Positions 1 to 9,161 are shown, counted from the first letter of the stretch. The stretch is DNA of 50,025 nt from an uncultured Oxalobacter sp. (GCA_934401755.1 CAKRSU010000012.1:1-50025); one strand, 5' to 3'. The notes: generated by a model from the sequence alone, not told the origin. Numbers and translations: made by a program.

Positions 1-90
1 CCAATTGCAATGGAAGAAGGTTTGCGTTTTGCAATTCGTGAAGGTGGTAGAACCGTTGGTGCTGGCGTTGTCTCTAAGATCAACGAATAA
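1..90 (+). CDS. tuf: Elongation factor Tu, C-terminal end (partial)
   Basis: Only the last 29 codons are inside the window; the gene runs in from the left edge. The residues EEGLRFAIREGGRTVGAGVV match the highly conserved end of beta-barrel domain III of EF-Tu, the GTPase that delivers aminoacyl-tRNA to the ribosome. A tuf gene directly upstream of rpsJ is the usual end of the str operon in betaproteobacteria. The stop codon is TAA at 88-90, followed by a 67-nt spacer with a hairpin before rpsJ. Confidence 0.95.
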   Translation, partial: PIAMEEGLRFAIREGGRTVGAGVVSKINE

Positions 91-114
91 GTTGTAAAAT
101 TGTAGTGTGTAAAT

Positions 115-138
115 GCTGCGGGTTGTATAATCCGCAGC
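115..138 (+). promoter_or_regulatory. Hairpin in the tuf-rpsJ spacer
   Basis: A perfect 7-bp inverted repeat (GCTGCGG 115-121, CCGCAGC 132-138) with a 10-nt loop lies 19 nt before the rpsJ start. The loop contains TATAAT (126-131), but I see no convincing -35 at normal spacing. It could be a leader structure for S10-operon control, a weak attenuator or a processing site. The inverted repeat is seen directly; its role is inference. Confidence 0.4.
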
Positions 139-157
139 TCGTTCTTTGGAAAATAAT

Positions 158-469
158 ATGCAAAATCAGAAAATTCGCATTCGTCTTAAAGCTTTCGACT
201 ATAAACTGATCGATCAATCCGCACAGGAAATTATTGATACCGCAAAGCGTACTGGCGCCGTTGTTAAGGGGCCTGTTCCATTGCCAACCAGAATCGAACG
301 TTTTGATGTATTGCGTTCCCCTCATGTTAACAAGACTTCCCGTGATCAATTTGAAATCAGAACCCATCAGCGTTTGATGGATATTATTGATCCAACGGAT
401 AAAACTGTTGACGCATTGATGAAACTTGATTTGCCAGCTGGCGTTGATGTTGAAATCAAGTTGCAGTAA
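158..469 (+). CDS. rpsJ: 30S ribosomal protein S10
   Basis: S10 is part of the head of the small subunit and, as NusE, pairs with NusB in transcription antitermination. The 103-residue length equals that of E. coli S10, and the signature [20 protein letters not shown] is at residues 53-72. I chose ATG 158, preceded by a GGA-type ribosome site, over an in-frame TTG at 146 because it gives the canonical [10 protein letters not shown] start. It is the first gene of the S10 block, followed by an unusually long 142-nt spacer before rplC. Confidence 0.97.
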   Translation: MQNQKIRIRLKAFDYKLIDQSAQEIIDTAKRTGAVVKGPVPLPTRIERFDVLRSPHVNKTSRDQFEIRTHQRLMDIIDPTDKTVDALMKLDLPAGVDVEIKLQ

Positions 470-497
470 TTCAATCGCAAAAGAATCACAATAACTA

Positions 498-526
498 TTG
501 TGCAAACGGCGTATGCAAGCTATAAT
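498..526 (+). promoter_or_regulatory. Candidate internal promoter before rplC
   Basis: TTGTGC (498-503), a 17-bp spacer and a perfect TATAAT (521-526) lie between rpsJ and rplC. The -35 matches the sigma70 consensus at only three positions, but the -10 and spacing are ideal. It would start transcription near 533 and allow rplC onward to be expressed separately from rpsJ. Inference from sequence only. Confidence 0.42.
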
Positions 527-578
527 GCGCCGCTTGAGCGTATTGGGATTACGTATCCTGATGCATGATAACAACAAA

Positions 579-598
579 CCTGCCCAACCGTAGGCAGG
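579..598 (+). promoter_or_regulatory. Hairpin just upstream of the rplC ribosome binding site
   Basis: CCTGCC (579-584) and GGCAGG (593-598) form a perfect 6-bp stem with an 8-nt loop. It ends 3 nt before the GGAG Shine-Dalgarno (602-605) of rplC. The position suggests control of translation initiation, for example by a ribosomal protein. No family match can be made by eye. Confidence 0.4.
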
Positions 599-611
599 AA
601 TGGAGATAAAA

Positions 612-1262
612 ATGAGCCTAGGCCTTATTGGGCGTAAGGTTGGTATGACACGTATTTTTACAGAGGAAGGAAATGCTATTCCTGTCACTGTATTAGATGT
701 GTCTAACAATCGTATTACGCAAGTCAAAACAGCCGAAACAGATGGTTATTCCGCTGTGCAGGTTGCCTTCGGCAAACGCCGTCCATCACGAGTCAATAAA
801 GCTGCAGCCGGTCACTTTGCAAAAGCAGGTGTTGAGGCTGGCACTATTTTGCGTGAATTTAGAGTCGATGCTTCTGAACTTTCCGAATTAAAAGCAGGTG
901 ATGTCATTCCAGTCACTGTTTTCGAAGTCGGTCAGAAGATTGATGTTCAGGGTGTTTCTATTGGTAAAGGTTATGCCGGCGCCATTAAACGCCATAATTT
1001 CAATTCTAACCGTGCATCCCACGGTAACTCCTTGTCTCACAATGTTCCAGGTTCTATCGGTATGAACCAGGATCCAGGTCGAGTCTTTAAAGGAAAGAAG
1101 ATGACAGGTCATCTTGGTGACGTGCTGACGACTGTTCAGAATCTTGAAGTTGTCCGTGTTGATGTTGAACGCAATCTGCTGCTGGTTAAAGGCGGTGTTC
1201 CTGGTGCTGATGAAGCGCAGGTCATTGTTCGTCCGGCTGCTAAAGCCAAAAAGGGGGCATAA
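612..1262 (+). CDS. rplC: 50S ribosomal protein L3
   Basis: L3 is an early-assembly 23S rRNA-binding protein whose long loop reaches towards the peptidyl transferase centre. The 216-residue product starts [16 protein letters not shown], and the loop motif [17 protein letters not shown] is at residues 148-164. Q153 occupies the place of the glutamine methylated by PrmB in E. coli. ATG 612 is preferred over ATG 600 because GGAG (602-605) lies 6 nt upstream of it and the sequence then begins as in the family. rplD follows after 3 nt. Confidence 0.97.
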   Translation: MSLGLIGRKVGMTRIFTEEGNAIPVTVLDVSNNRITQVKTAETDGYSAVQVAFGKRRPSRVNKAAAGHFAKAGVEAGTILREFRVDASELSELKAGDVIPVTVFEVGQKIDVQGVSIGKGYAGAIKRHNFNSNRASHGNSLSHNVPGSIGMNQDPGRVFKGKKMTGHLGDVLTTVQNLEVVRVDVERNLLLVKGGVPGADEAQVIVRPAAKAKKGA

Positions 1263-1265
1263 CAG

Positions 1266-1886
1266 ATGGAATTAAAGCTCCTTAATACCAATGATCAGAG
1301 TGCTGGTAAAATCGAAGCATCTGATAAAGTGTTTGGTCGTGATTATAATGAAGCGCTGATTCATCAGCTTATTGTTGCTATTCAGGCAAATGCTAGATCT
1401 GCTGATAGCCAGCAAAAGAATCGCGAAACTGTTAAACACAGTACCAAAAAACCATGGCGTCAAAAAGGTACAGGCCGTGCTCGTAGTGGGATGACTTCGT
1501 CTCCATTGTGGAGAGGGGGTGGTCGTGCATTCCCGAATTCTTCTGACCAAAATTACATGCAAAAGGTCAATAAAAAGATGTATCGTGCGGGGTTGTGTTC
1601 CATTCTTTCTCAGCTTGCTCGTGAAGACCGTTTGTCTGTTGTTGAAGATTTGACATTGGATGCACCAAAAACTAAAGCTTTAGTGCAGAAGTTGAAAGGT
1701 CTTGGCTTAGAATCCGTTTTGGTCATTACCGATAAGTTTGATGAAAAACTGTATCTTGCGTCTCGCAATCTGATTAATGTGGATGTTGTTGAGCCACATC
1801 AGGCTGATCCATATTCTCTCATTTACTATAAAGATGTGCTGATCACCAAAGGTGCGCTTAATAAGATTGAGGAGATGCTGGCATGA
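1266..1886 (+). CDS. rplD: 50S ribosomal protein L4
   Basis: L4 binds 23S rRNA, lines part of the exit tunnel and, in enterobacteria, is the autogenous repressor of the S10 operon. The conserved basic extended loop [12 protein letters not shown] starts at residue 64 and continues to GGGRAFPN near residue 90. The product has 206 residues against 201 in E. coli. Its stop overlaps the rplW start (ATGA at 1883-1886), indicating translational coupling. Whether L4 autoregulates here is not shown; the hairpins before rpsJ and rplC are possible sites. Confidence 0.97.
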   Translation: MELKLLNTNDQSAGKIEASDKVFGRDYNEALIHQLIVAIQANARSADSQQKNRETVKHSTKKPWRQKGTGRARSGMTSSPLWRGGGRAFPNSSDQNYMQKVNKKMYRAGLCSILSQLAREDRLSVVEDLTLDAPKTKALVQKLKGLGLESVLVITDKFDEKLYLASRNLINVDVVEPHQADPYSLIYYKDVLITKGALNKIEEMLA

Positions 1887-2200
1887 ACGCTGCTGTGAAA
1901 TTTAGTGAAGAACGTCTGATGAAGGTTTTGTTGGCGCCAGTTGTATCTGAAAAGGCTACATTCGTCGCTGATAAAAACGAACAGGTTATCTTTCGTGTTT
2001 TGAAAGATGCAACAAAGCCTGAAATCAAGGCCGCAGTCGAAAATCTGTTCAAAGTTGAAGTTGAATCTGTCAAGGTCCTGAACCGTCAGGGTAAACTGAA
2101 ACGCACCCGTTTTGGTATGGGTCGTAAGAATAGTCAGAAATTGGCATATGTCTGCCTCAAGCCTGGTCAGGAAATCAATTTTGCTGAGGAGGCTAAATAA
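1883..2200 (+). CDS. rplW: 50S ribosomal protein L23
   Basis: L23 sits at the tunnel exit and is the docking site for trigger factor and the signal recognition particle. The family core is visible as [13 protein letters not shown] near residues 15-27 and [12 protein letters not shown] in the second half. Length is 105 residues, close to E. coli L23 (100). It overlaps rplD by 4 nt, and its TAA shares one base with the ATG of rplB, so L4, L23 and L2 look translationally coupled. Confidence 0.96.
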   Translation: MNAAVKFSEERLMKVLLAPVVSEKATFVADKNEQVIFRVLKDATKPEIKAAVENLFKVEVESVKVLNRQGKLKRTRFGMGRKNSQKLAYVCLKPGQEINFAEEAK

Positions 2201-3027
2201 TGGCAATCGTTAAATCCAAACCAACTTCTCCTGCACGTAGAGGGGTTGTCAAGGTGGTTCATCCTGAGTTATACAAAGGGCGTCCACTGGCTTCTCTAGT
2301 CGAAAAGAAAAGTAAGAGTGCTGGTCGTAATAATTATGGTCGTATTACTACTCGTCATTTAGGGGGTGGTCATAAACACCATTATCGCGTAATCGACTTT
2401 TTGCGTAATAAAGATGGCATTCCTGCAAAAGTAGAACGTATTGAATATGATCCAAATCGCACGGCATTTATCGCATTACTTTGCTATGCGGATGGGGAAC
2501 GTCGTTATATCATTGCACCAAAGGGGTTATCTGTCGGTGATCAAGTGATCAATGGTTCTGAAGCACCGATTAAAGCAGGTAATGTGTTGCCTTTGAGAAA
2601 TATTCCGATCGGTACTACGATTCATTGTATCGAAATGTTGCCTGGAAAAGGTGCTCAGATGATTCGTACAGCGGGCGCTTCGGCTGTGTTGCTGGCTCGT
2701 GAAGGATCATATGCTCAGGTAAGATTGCGTTCTGGTGAAGTTAGACGAGTATTGATTGAATGTCGCGCAGCTGTTGGTGAAGTCAGTAATTCAGATCATA
2801 ATCTGGAAAAATTGGGTAAAGCAGGTGCAAAACGTTGGCGTGGTGTTCGTCCTACTGTACGTGGGGTTGTTATGAACCCTGTTGACCATCCACATGGCGG
2901 TGGTGAAGGTAGAACCTCTGGAGGTCGTCATCCAGTAACACCATGGGGTCAGAAGACTAAGGGATTGAAGACGCGTAGTAATAAGCGTACGACGTCAATG
3001 ATCATTTCCCGCCGGAATAAGAAATAA
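2200..3027 (+). CDS. rplB: 50S ribosomal protein L2
   Basis: L2 is a universal core protein needed for subunit association and peptidyl transferase activity. The family signature [15 protein letters not shown] is at residues 225-239, including H230 in the position of the functionally important histidine. Total length is 275 residues, the normal size. The start ATG overlaps the rplW stop by one base (2200). rpsS follows after 10 nt with its own AAGGGG ribosome site. Confidence 0.98.
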   Translation: MAIVKSKPTSPARRGVVKVVHPELYKGRPLASLVEKKSKSAGRNNYGRITTRHLGGGHKHHYRVIDFLRNKDGIPAKVERIEYDPNRTAFIALLCYADGERRYIIAPKGLSVGDQVINGSEAPIKAGNVLPLRNIPIGTTIHCIEMLPGKGAQMIRTAGASAVLLAREGSYAQVRLRSGEVRRVLIECRAAVGEVSNSDHNLEKLGKAGAKRWRGVRPTVRGVVMNPVDHPHGGGEGRTSGGRHPVTPWGQKTKGLKTRSNKRTTSMIISRRNKK

Positions 3028-3037
3028 GGGGTAGCAA

Positions 3038-3313
3038 ATGACTCGTTCATTGAAAAAAGGACCATTCTGCGATGCCCATCTGATCAGCAAGGTTGAAGCT
3101 GCACAGGCATCTAAAGATAAACGACCAATTAAGACATGGTCCCGTAGATCAACAATTATGCCGGATTTTATAGGACTGACAATTGCTGTCCATAATGGTA
3201 GACAGCATGTTCCTGTCTATATCTCCGAAAACATGGTAGGTCATAAATTGGGCGAATTTGCTCTGACCAGAACCTTTAAAGGTCATGCCGCCGATAAAAA
3301 AGCTAAGAAATAG
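3038..3313 (+). CDS. rpsS: 30S ribosomal protein S19
   Basis: S19 is in the head of the small subunit near the A site and contacts S13. The 91-residue product begins [15 protein letters not shown], and the family signature [20 protein letters not shown] spans roughly residues 62-81. A clear GGGG ribosome site lies upstream at about 3029-3032. Its position between rplB and rplV is the standard S10-operon order. Confidence 0.97.
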   Translation: MTRSLKKGPFCDAHLISKVEAAQASKDKRPIKTWSRRSTIMPDFIGLTIAVHNGRQHVPVYISENMVGHKLGEFALTRTFKGHAADKKAKK

Positions 3314-3321
3314 GACTTAAG

Positions 3322-3651
3322 ATGCAGACAAAAGCTTCTCTCCGTGGCGTACATTTATCAGCGCAAAAAGGTCGTCTTGTTGCCGATTTAATTCGTGGCA
3401 AGAAGGTTGATCAGGCTCTGGATATTTTGACATTTACGCCGAATAAAGGGGCTGCAATCATTAAAAAAGTGCTTGAATCAGCAATTGCCAATGCAGAGCA
3501 CAATGATGGTGCAGATATTGATGAATTGAAAGTATCCTCAATCTATGTTGAAAAGGGTGCTGTCATGAAACGTATTTCCGCTCGTGCAAAAGGCCGCGGA
3601 GATCGTATTACAAAACAGACGTGTCACATCTACGTGACAGTCGGCAACTAA
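3322..3651 (+). CDS. rplV: 50S ribosomal protein L22
   Basis: L22 lines the nascent-peptide tunnel through a long beta-hairpin, and mutations in that hairpin give macrolide resistance. The product has 109 residues (E. coli 110). The hairpin region [20 protein letters not shown] is visible at about residues 76-95, with no deletion apparent. It is separated from rpsC by 10 nt carrying the AGGAGG ribosome site of the latter. Confidence 0.97.
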   Translation: MQTKASLRGVHLSAQKGRLVADLIRGKKVDQALDILTFTPNKGAAIIKKVLESAIANAEHNDGADIDELKVSSIYVEKGAVMKRISARAKGRGDRITKQTCHIYVTVGN

Positions 3652-3661
3652 GGAGGACAAG

Positions 3662-4474
3662 ATGGGGCAAAAGATACATCCGACTGGCTTCCGTCTAGCA
3701 GTTGCACGCAACTGGGCTTCGCGCTGGTACGCAGGCAACGGCAATTTTGCCGGCATGCTAAACGAAGATCTGAAGGCACGTGCATATTTGAAAAAGAAAC
3801 TGAAGAATGCGTCCGTTGGCCAGGTTGTTATTGAACGACCTGCTAAAAATGCACGTTTTACTATCTTCAGTTCTCGTCCAGGTGTTGTAATTGGTAAAAA
3901 GGGCGAGGAAATTGAAGTATTGAAAAGCGATCTTTCCAATATCATGGGCGTTCCTGTTCATGTCAATATTGAAGAAGTTCGCAAACCAGAAATTCATGCG
4001 CAATTGATTGCTGATTCAATTACTCAGCAGCTGGAAAAACGTATTATGTTCCGTCGTGCAATGCGTCGTGCGATGCAAAATGCAATGCGTTTGGGTGCTG
4101 TGGGTATTAAGATCATGTCTTCTGGACGTTTGAATGGTATCGAAATTGCACGTACGGAATGGTACCGTGAAGGACGTGTTCCATTGCATACACTTCGTGC
4201 TGATATTGATTATGGCTTCTCTGAAGCACAGACCACTTACGGTATTATCGGCGTTAAGGTTTGGGTATACAAAGGGGATCGTCTGGCAAATGGTGAAGCA
4301 CCAAAACTGGATGCAGTAGAAGATGATAAGAAACGTCGTGGTTCAAGACGTGACGATCGTCCAGGCAGACAGCGTGTAAGAAGATCTGAAGCAGGTGATA
4401 ATGCAAAACGACGTGCTCGTCGCGCAGAACCAGCTGCAGCAGTTGCTTCACAGGTTGAAACAGCAGGAGAATAA
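3662..4474 (+). CDS. rpsC: 30S ribosomal protein S3
   Basis: S3 lies at the mRNA entry channel and contributes to mRNA unwinding. The N-terminus [12 protein letters not shown] and the type II KH motif [14 protein letters not shown] (GKKG at residues 78-81) are canonical. Length is 270 residues against 233 in E. coli. The extra length is a low-complexity C-terminal tail, about residues 220-270, rich in Arg, Asp and Ala. Such tails occur in other betaproteobacterial S3 proteins. A perfect AGGAGG ribosome site precedes the start. Confidence 0.97.
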   Translation: MGQKIHPTGFRLAVARNWASRWYAGNGNFAGMLNEDLKARAYLKKKLKNASVGQVVIERPAKNARFTIFSSRPGVVIGKKGEEIEVLKSDLSNIMGVPVHVNIEEVRKPEIHAQLIADSITQQLEKRIMFRRAMRRAMQNAMRLGAVGIKIMSSGRLNGIEIARTEWYREGRVPLHTLRADIDYGFSEAQTTYGIIGVKVWVYKGDRLANGEAPKLDAVEDDKKRRGSRRDDRPGRQRVRRSEAGDNAKRRARRAEPAAAVASQVETAGE

Positions 4475-4476
4475 TT

Positions 4477-4896
4477 ATGTTGCAACCATCCCGTAGAAAA
4501 TATAGAAAAGAGCAAAAAGGCCGTAATACCGGTATTTCTCATGAAAGAGGTACCAGTGTTTCTTTTGGTGATTTTGGGTTGAAAGCCGTTGGTCGTGGTC
4601 GTTTGACTGCACGTCAGATTGAAGCGGCTCGTCGTGCAATGACCCGTCATATTAAAAGAGGCGGTCGCATTTGGATTCGAGTATTTCCGGATAAACCAAT
4701 TTCTTCAAAACCCGCTGAAGTCCGTATGGGGAGTGGTAAAGGGAATCCAGAATACTGGGTGGCAGAAATTCGTCCAGGAAAAGTGCTTTATGAAATGGAC
4801 GGTGTTGATGAAGCGTTGGCAAGAGAAGCATTCCGTCTTGCTGCTTCAAAATTGCCATTACCAACGACTTTTGTTGTCCGTCAGATTGGGCGGTAA
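4477..4896 (+). CDS. rplP: 50S ribosomal protein L16
   Basis: L16 organises the A-site tRNA elbow region of the large subunit. The start [17 protein letters not shown] and the loop [16 protein letters not shown] (near residue 80) are diagnostic. The arginine of VRMG matches the residue hydroxylated by RoxA/YcfD in E. coli. Length is 139 residues, normal for the family. Only 2 nt separate it from rpsC, so the two are probably translationally coupled. Confidence 0.97.
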   Translation: MLQPSRRKYRKEQKGRNTGISHERGTSVSFGDFGLKAVGRGRLTARQIEAARRAMTRHIKRGGRIWIRVFPDKPISSKPAEVRMGSGKGNPEYWVAEIRPGKVLYEMDGVDEALAREAFRLAASKLPLPTTFVVRQIGR

Positions 4897-4905
4897 GGGG
4901 GAAAC

Positions 4906-5097
4906 ATGAAAGCATCTGAATTGCGTTCCAAAAATGAAGCTGAACTGAATGCAGAGTTGAATGGTCTCCTGAAAGCTCAATTTGGTCTGCGTATGCAACT
5001 TGCGACTCAGCAATTGAGTAATACTGCTCAGTTGAAAAAAGTCAAAAAAGATATTGCTCGGGTTAAAACAGTTCTGACTGAAAAAGGTAAAGCATAA
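4906..5097 (+). CDS. rpmC: 50S ribosomal protein L29
   Basis: L29 is a small two-helix protein next to L23 at the tunnel exit. The 63-residue sequence starts [14 protein letters not shown] and contains the family core [21 protein letters not shown]. Its stop overlaps the rpsQ start by one base (TAATG at 5095-5099). The GGGGG tract just upstream serves as ribosome binding site. Confidence 0.96.
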   Translation: MKASELRSKNEAELNAELNGLLKAQFGLRMQLATQQLSNTAQLKKVKKDIARVKTVLTEKGKA

Positions 5098-5369
5098 TGA
5101 ACGATCAGGTAAAAACTGCGCTTAAGCGTACTCTGATTGGTAAAGTCGTATCAGATAAAATGGACAAAACTGTTTCTGTTTTGATTGAACGTCGCGTTAA
5201 ACATCCTTTATATGGGAAAATCGTTCGTCGTTCCAAAAAATATCTGGCCCACGATGAAAGCAATCAAGCTAAAGTAGGTGATATCGTTGAAATTCAGGAA
5301 AGCCGTCCTATTTCAAAGAACAAATCTTGGGTACTTAGCAGAGTGATTGAATCTGCACAGATCATTTAA
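5097..5369 (+). CDS. rpsQ: 30S ribosomal protein S17
   Basis: S17 is an OB-fold 16S rRNA-binding protein used early in subunit assembly. Recognisable blocks are [20 protein letters not shown] and [19 protein letters not shown]. It has 90 residues, close to E. coli (84). It is the last gene of the S10 block and is followed by a 188-nt structured spacer before rplN. Confidence 0.96.
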   Translation: MNDQVKTALKRTLIGKVVSDKMDKTVSVLIERRVKHPLYGKIVRRSKKYLAHDESNQAKVGDIVEIQESRPISKNKSWVLSRVIESAQII

Positions 5370-5403
5370 TTGATTTGTTGGTGCTAATGTAAGTTTAATA
5401 GGC

Positions 5404-5432
5404 TTGCATTTCATTCTACTTAATGCAATAAT
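5404..5432 (+). promoter_or_regulatory. Candidate spc promoter in the rpsQ-rplN spacer
   Basis: TTGCAT (5404-5409), a 17-bp spacer and AATAAT (5427-5432, one mismatch to TATAAT) lie between the S10 and spc blocks. A transcript would begin near 5439, inside the following hairpin. The elements are weak, so this is a suggestion only. Confidence 0.3.
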
Positions 5433-5434
5433 AG

Positions 5435-5470
5435 AGGACTCCGCGCCTTTTTAGGTTCGGGGTCCTTTTT
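5435..5470 (+). terminator. Terminator-like hairpin between rpsQ and rplN
   Basis: GGACTCCG (5436-5443) pairs with CGGGGTCC (5458-5465) through one G-U pair, and TTTTT (5466-5470) follows directly. This has the layout of an intrinsic terminator or attenuator. Placed between two co-oriented ribosomal blocks, it may give partial termination that separates S10 and spc transcription. Confidence 0.55.
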
Positions 5471-5516
5471 ATCACATACACCCAATCAGCTTTTTTGCTG
5501 GCGGGACCAAGACTGA

Positions 5517-5534
5517 TCATCAGAATACTGATGA
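5517..5534 (+). promoter_or_regulatory. Hairpin in the rplN leader
   Basis: A perfect 7-bp stem (TCATCAG 5517-5523, CTGATGA 5528-5534) with a four-base AATA loop ends 23 nt before the rplN ATG, just upstream of the GGGAAAG ribosome site. It could be a ribosomal-protein binding site controlling the spc block. The structure is seen; the role is inferred. Confidence 0.4.
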
Positions 5535-5557
5535 ATTAAGTTGGGAAAGAAATAATT

Positions 5558-5926
5558 ATGATTCAGACAGAAAGCCGTTTAAAAGTGGCCGACAATACAG
5601 GCGCAAGAGAAGTGCTGTGTATTAAGATCCTGGGCGGTTCGCACCGTCGTTATGCTCAGGTCGGCGATGTTATTAAGGTAACAGTAAAGAGCGCTGCCCC
5701 ACGTGGTAGAGTTAAAAAAGGCGAAATCTATAATGCTGTTGTTGTGCGTACTGCAAAAGGTGTGCGTCGTGCTGATGGTTCGCTGATTAAGTTCGATGAA
5801 GGTGCGGCAGTTTTGTTAAATGCAAAACTCGAACCAATTGGAACACGTATTTTTGGACCGGTTACCCGTGAATTACGTACCGAAAAATTCATGAAGATCG
5901 TTTCACTTGCGCCAGAAGTACTGTAA
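5558..5926 (+). CDS. rplN: 50S ribosomal protein L14
   Basis: L14 forms an inter-subunit bridge and binds silencing factor RsfS. The 122-residue length is identical to that of E. coli. The sequence starts [19 protein letters not shown], the hallmark of the family, and ends in [17 protein letters not shown] residues. It is the first gene of the spc block, after a long structured leader. rplX follows after 9 nt with a GGGGGAG ribosome site. Confidence 0.97.
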   Translation: MIQTESRLKVADNTGAREVLCIKILGGSHRRYAQVGDVIKVTVKSAAPRGRVKKGEIYNAVVVRTAKGVRRADGSLIKFDEGAAVLLNAKLEPIGTRIFGPVTRELRTEKFMKIVSLAPEVL

Positions 5927-5935
5927 GGGGGAGCT

Positions 5936-6250
5936 ATGAAAAAAATTCGCAAAGGCGATGAAGTAATTGTTCTGGCAGGCAAGGACAAAGGTAAGCGTGG
6001 TAAGGTAGAGCGCGTTTTAGAAGACCGTGTCGTTGTTACTGGCATTAATATTGCAAAAAAGACAATCAAACCAAATCCAATGACTGGAGCAACTGGCGGT
6101 ATTGAAGATAAATTGATGCCGATTCATGTTTCCAATGTTGCCCTGTTCAATGAAAAAACCGGCAAGGCAGACCGTGTCGGCTTTAAAGAAGTGGATGGTA
6201 AGAAAGTCCGTGTCTTTAAATCAAATGGTGAAGTTGTCGAGGCTAAATAA
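5936..6250 (+). CDS. rplX: 50S ribosomal protein L24
   Basis: L24 initiates assembly of the large subunit. An N-terminal KOW motif is visible as [19 protein letters not shown] (residues 5-23), and the conserved [11 protein letters not shown] follows near residue 60. Length is 104 residues, the same as E. coli. It is tightly packed between rplN and rplE (2-nt gap). Confidence 0.97.
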   Translation: MKKIRKGDEVIVLAGKDKGKRGKVERVLEDRVVVTGINIAKKTIKPNPMTGATGGIEDKLMPIHVSNVALFNEKTGKADRVGFKEVDGKKVRVFKSNGEVVEAK

Positions 6251-6252
6251 TT

Positions 6253-6792
6253 ATGGCGCGTTTACAAGATTTATATAAAGAGAAGATTGTTGCCGATTTG
6301 ATGGCAAAATTTTCCTACAAATCTTCGATGGAAGTTCCTCGGATTACAAAAATTACCTTAAATATGGGGTTATCCGAAGCTGTCGCAGATAAAAAAGTAA
6401 TCGATCATGCAACGGAAGATCTGGCTAAGATTGCAGGTCAGAAACCAGTTGTGACTAAAGCACGTAAATCTATTGCGGGTTTCAAAATTCGTGAAGGTTA
6501 TCCTATCGGCTGTATGGTCACACTGCGTGGCGCAAGAATGTATGAATTCCTTGATCGTTTGGTGACAATTGCGCTTCCGCGAGTTCGTGACTTTCGTGGT
6601 GTAAATGGTCGTTCTTTTGATGGTCGTGGTAACTATAACCTCGGGATTAAAGAACAGATTATTTTCCCAGAAATCGAATATGACAAGATTGATGCCCTGC
6701 GTGGTCTAAATATTAGCATTACTACGACCGCTAAGACTGATGAAGAGTCTAAGGCACTTCTTTCCGCATTTAAATTCCCTTTTAGGAACTGA
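6253..6792 (+). CDS. rplE: 50S ribosomal protein L5
   Basis: L5 binds 5S rRNA and contacts P-site tRNA. The 179-residue length equals E. coli L5. Diagnostic segments are [15 protein letters not shown], the basic [18 protein letters not shown] stretch and the glycine-rich [18 protein letters not shown] near residues 125-142. The gene overlaps nothing and is followed by rpsN after 6 nt. Confidence 0.97.
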   Translation: MARLQDLYKEKIVADLMAKFSYKSSMEVPRITKITLNMGLSEAVADKKVIDHATEDLAKIAGQKPVVTKARKSIAGFKIREGYPIGCMVTLRGARMYEFLDRLVTIALPRVRDFRGVNGRSFDGRGNYNLGIKEQIIFPEIEYDKIDALRGLNISITTTAKTDEESKALLSAFKFPFRN

Positions 6793-6798
6793 TAAGCC

Positions 6799-7104
6799 AT
6801 GGCAAAGTTGTCATTAATCAACCGTGAATTGAAACGCGCTGCGCTGGTTAAGAAATATGCCGCTAAGCGTGCTGAACTCAAAGCTATCATTGACGATCAG
6901 AGCAAATCTGAAGAAGAACGTTATGAAGCTCGACTGAAACTGCAGGCTCTGCCACGCAATGCGAATCCTACTCGTCAGCGTAATCGCTGCGCATTGACAG
7001 GTCGTCCTCGTGGTACATTCCGTAAATTTGGCTTGGGTCGTACCAAATTGCGTGAATACGCAATGAATGGTGAAATTCCAGGCATCACTAAAGCTAGCTG
7101 GTAA
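6799..7104 (+). CDS. rpsN: 30S ribosomal protein S14 (zinc-independent type)
   Basis: S14 is needed for assembly of the 30S head. The 101-residue protein is the long form without zinc: it has a single cysteine in [11 protein letters not shown] (around residue 63) and no paired CxxC motifs. The end [29 protein letters not shown] block is canonical. It sits between rplE and rpsH in the standard spc order. Confidence 0.97.
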   Translation: MAKLSLINRELKRAALVKKYAAKRAELKAIIDDQSKSEEERYEARLKLQALPRNANPTRQRNRCALTGRPRGTFRKFGLGRTKLREYAMNGEIPGITKASW

Positions 7105-7119
7105 GCAGGAGGAATTGTT

Positions 7120-7515
7120 ATGAGTATGAGCGATCCTATCGCAGATATGCTGACTCGCATCCGTAATGCGCAGCAGGTTAAGAAAAATTCGGTAGCAATG
7201 CCTTCTTCTAAAGTGAAAGTTGCTATCGCGAATGTGTTGAAAGATGAAGGATATATTGATTCTTTCAATGTGACACAAGAAGCAGGTAAGGCTGAACTGA
7301 GTATTGATTTGAAATATTATGTTGGCCGTCCTGTTATTGAACGTCTGGAACGTGTTTCACGTCCAGGTCTTCGTATCTATAAAGGTCGTGACGAATTGCC
7401 AAGCGTGATGAATGGACTTGGTGTTGCAATCATTTCTACTCCAAAGGGAGTGATGAGTGATCGTAAAGCTCGCGCAACCGGCGTAGGCGGCGAAGTTCTC
7501 TGCTATGTTGCCTAA
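7120..7515 (+). CDS. rpsH: 30S ribosomal protein S8
   Basis: S8 binds helix 21 of 16S rRNA and, in E. coli, represses the spc operon by binding its mRNA near rplE. The product begins [18 protein letters not shown] and ends [11 protein letters not shown], both family hallmarks, with 131 residues (E. coli 130). AGGAGG at 7107-7112 is a strong ribosome site. No S8 target mimic was identified by eye. Confidence 0.97.
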   Translation: MSMSDPIADMLTRIRNAQQVKKNSVAMPSSKVKVAIANVLKDEGYIDSFNVTQEAGKAELSIDLKYYVGRPVIERLERVSRPGLRIYKGRDELPSVMNGLGVAIISTPKGVMSDRKARATGVGGEVLCYVA

Positions 7516-7525
7516 GGAGTGAAGA

Positions 7526-8059
7526 ATGTCTAGAGTTGGAAAAATGCAGATTGCAATTCCTGAAGGAACAACGGCATCTATTGAAGGAAGCAAAGTAACT
7601 GTAAAAGGTAAACAGGGTACTTTGGTTCGTGTCTTCAGTGATTTGGTAACCATCAAGCAGGAAGGTAATGTACTGAAAGTTGAAGCCGTCAACGAAAGCC
7701 GTGAAGCAAATGCAATGTGGGGAACAACCCGTGCTTTGTTAAACAATATGGTCGTTGGCACTAGCAAGGGTTTTGAAAAACGCTTGACATTGGTAGGTGT
7801 GGGTTATCGTGCTCAGGCGCAAGGTGATAAGTTGAATCTGTCACTGGGTTATTCTCATCCTATCGTGCATGTCATGCCAGAAGGCATTAAGTGTGAAACT
7901 CCTTCCCAGACAGAAATTGTGGTCAAGGGAATGGATAAACACTTGGTTGGCCAGGTAGCGGCAAATATTCGTGCATATCGTAGACCTGAACCTTATAAGG
8001 GTAAGGGCGTTCGTTATGCTGATGAATATGTCAAGATCAAAGAAACTAAGAAGAAGTAA
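7526..8059 (+). CDS. rplF: 50S ribosomal protein L6
   Basis: L6 lies near the factor-binding site and binds 23S rRNA helix 97. The sequence starts [14 protein letters not shown], and the C-terminal signature [16 protein letters not shown] is at about residues 152-167. It has 177 residues, exactly the E. coli length. rplR follows after 12 nt. Confidence 0.97.
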   Translation: MSRVGKMQIAIPEGTTASIEGSKVTVKGKQGTLVRVFSDLVTIKQEGNVLKVEAVNESREANAMWGTTRALLNNMVVGTSKGFEKRLTLVGVGYRAQAQGDKLNLSLGYSHPIVHVMPEGIKCETPSQTEIVVKGMDKHLVGQVAANIRAYRRPEPYKGKGVRYADEYVKIKETKKK

Positions 8060-8071
8060 TAGGGGCAATTG

Positions 8072-8428
8072 ATGAACAAGAAACAATCACGTTTGCGCCG
8101 TGGACGTCAGGCACGTGCCAAGATTGCTGTCCTGAAAGCAACGCGTTTATCGGTACATCGTACCAATCAGCATATCTATGCAAATATTATTGGGCCTGAT
8201 GCTAGAGTTCTGGCTTCTTCTTCTACCTTGCAGGCAGATGTTCGTGAAGAACTGGCTGGAAAGAGTGGCGGTAATGTTGCCGCTGCACAGATTGTTGGCA
8301 GAAGAGTGGCAGAAAAAGCTCTTCAAGCTGGGATTACTGAAGTCGCTTTTGATCGCTCCGGTTTTAGATATCACGGTCGTGTCAAAGCATTGGCTGAAGC
8401 TGCTCGTGAAGCAGGTCTGAAGTTCTAA
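8072..8428 (+). CDS. rplR: 50S ribosomal protein L18
   Basis: L18 binds 5S rRNA together with L5. Diagnostic segments are [33 protein letters not shown] and the end [25 protein letters not shown] tail. I chose ATG 8072, 6 nt after the AGGGG ribosome site (8061-8065), rather than the in-frame TTG at 8069. This gives 118 residues (E. coli 117). Confidence 0.96.
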   Translation: MNKKQSRLRRGRQARAKIAVLKATRLSVHRTNQHIYANIIGPDARVLASSSTLQADVREELAGKSGGNVAAAQIVGRRVAEKALQAGITEVAFDRSGFRYHGRVKALAEAAREAGLKF

Positions 8429-8438
8429 GGAAATAACC

Positions 8439-8957
8439 ATGGCAAAAATGCAACAGAAGACACAAGGCGATCGGAATGACGATGGTTTGCGCGAAAAAAT
8501 GATTTCGATCAATCGCGTTACCAAAGTTGTTAAAGGTGGCCGTATCATGGGATTCGCTGCACTGACAGTTGTTGGTGATGGTGATGGTGGTATCGGTATG
8601 GGTAAAGGCAAAGCGAAAGAAGTTCCTATTGCTGTTCAAAAAGCAATGGAAGAAGCTCGCCGTAATATGTTTAAAGTTTCACTTAAAGATGGGACTTTGC
8701 AACATACCATTATCGGTAAGCATGGCGCATCAAAAGTGATGTTAAATCCTGCAAAACAAGGGACCGGTGTTATTGCTGGTGGTGCTATGCGCGCGATTTT
8801 CGACGTAATGGGTGTAAGCAACGTCGTTGCGAAATCTTTTGGTTCCAGTAATCCATACAACATGGTTCGTGCAACATTAAATGCATTGGAATCAATGAAT
8901 ACTCCTGCAGATGTCGCTGCAAAACGTGGCAAGACTGTTGAAGAAATTATTGGGTGA
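8439..8957 (+). CDS. rpsE: 30S ribosomal protein S5
   Basis: S5 contributes to decoding accuracy and, with S3 and S4, to mRNA helicase activity at the entry channel. The double-stranded RNA-binding motif spans [23 protein letters not shown] onward (residues 27-49), followed by [17 protein letters not shown]. It is 172 residues long (E. coli 167). AAGGAA lies just upstream. rpmD follows. Confidence 0.97.
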   Translation: MAKMQQKTQGDRNDDGLREKMISINRVTKVVKGGRIMGFAALTVVGDGDGGIGMGKGKAKEVPIAVQKAMEEARRNMFKVSLKDGTLQHTIIGKHGASKVMLNPAKQGTGVIAGGAMRAIFDVMGVSNVVAKSFGSSNPYNMVRATLNALESMNTPADVAAKRGKTVEEIIG

Positions 8958-8968
8958 GGTAATTGATT

Positions 8969-9145
8969 ATGTCTAACCAGATTACAGTGAAATTGGTCAG
9001 AAGCCTTATTGGCACCCAGAAATCTCATCGTGATATCGTACGTGGTCTCGGTTTACGGAAATTGAATTCCGTTTCAACACTGGAAGATACTCCTGCAGTG
9101 CGAGGCATGATCCGTAAAGTACAGTATCTCGTTCAGGTTCTTTGA
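8969..9145 (+). CDS. rpmD: 50S ribosomal protein L30
   Basis: L30 is a small large-subunit protein present in a subset of bacteria. The 58-residue product contains the family pattern [23 protein letters not shown] 8969 is chosen over the TTG at 8963 because GAGG at 8956-8959 then has a 9-nt spacing and the length equals that of E. coli L30. It lies between rpsE and rplO, as expected. Confidence 0.95.
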   Translation: MSNQITVKLVRSLIGTQKSHRDIVRGLGLRKLNSVSTLEDTPAVRGMIRKVQYLVQVL

Positions 9146-9161
9146 TTGAGGAACAGAATAA

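Noticed and set aside
80..727. 215-residue open frame on the minus strand across tuf, rpsJ and rplC
   Set aside because: It lies antisense to three unmistakable genes, has no family resemblance and no plausible ribosome site.
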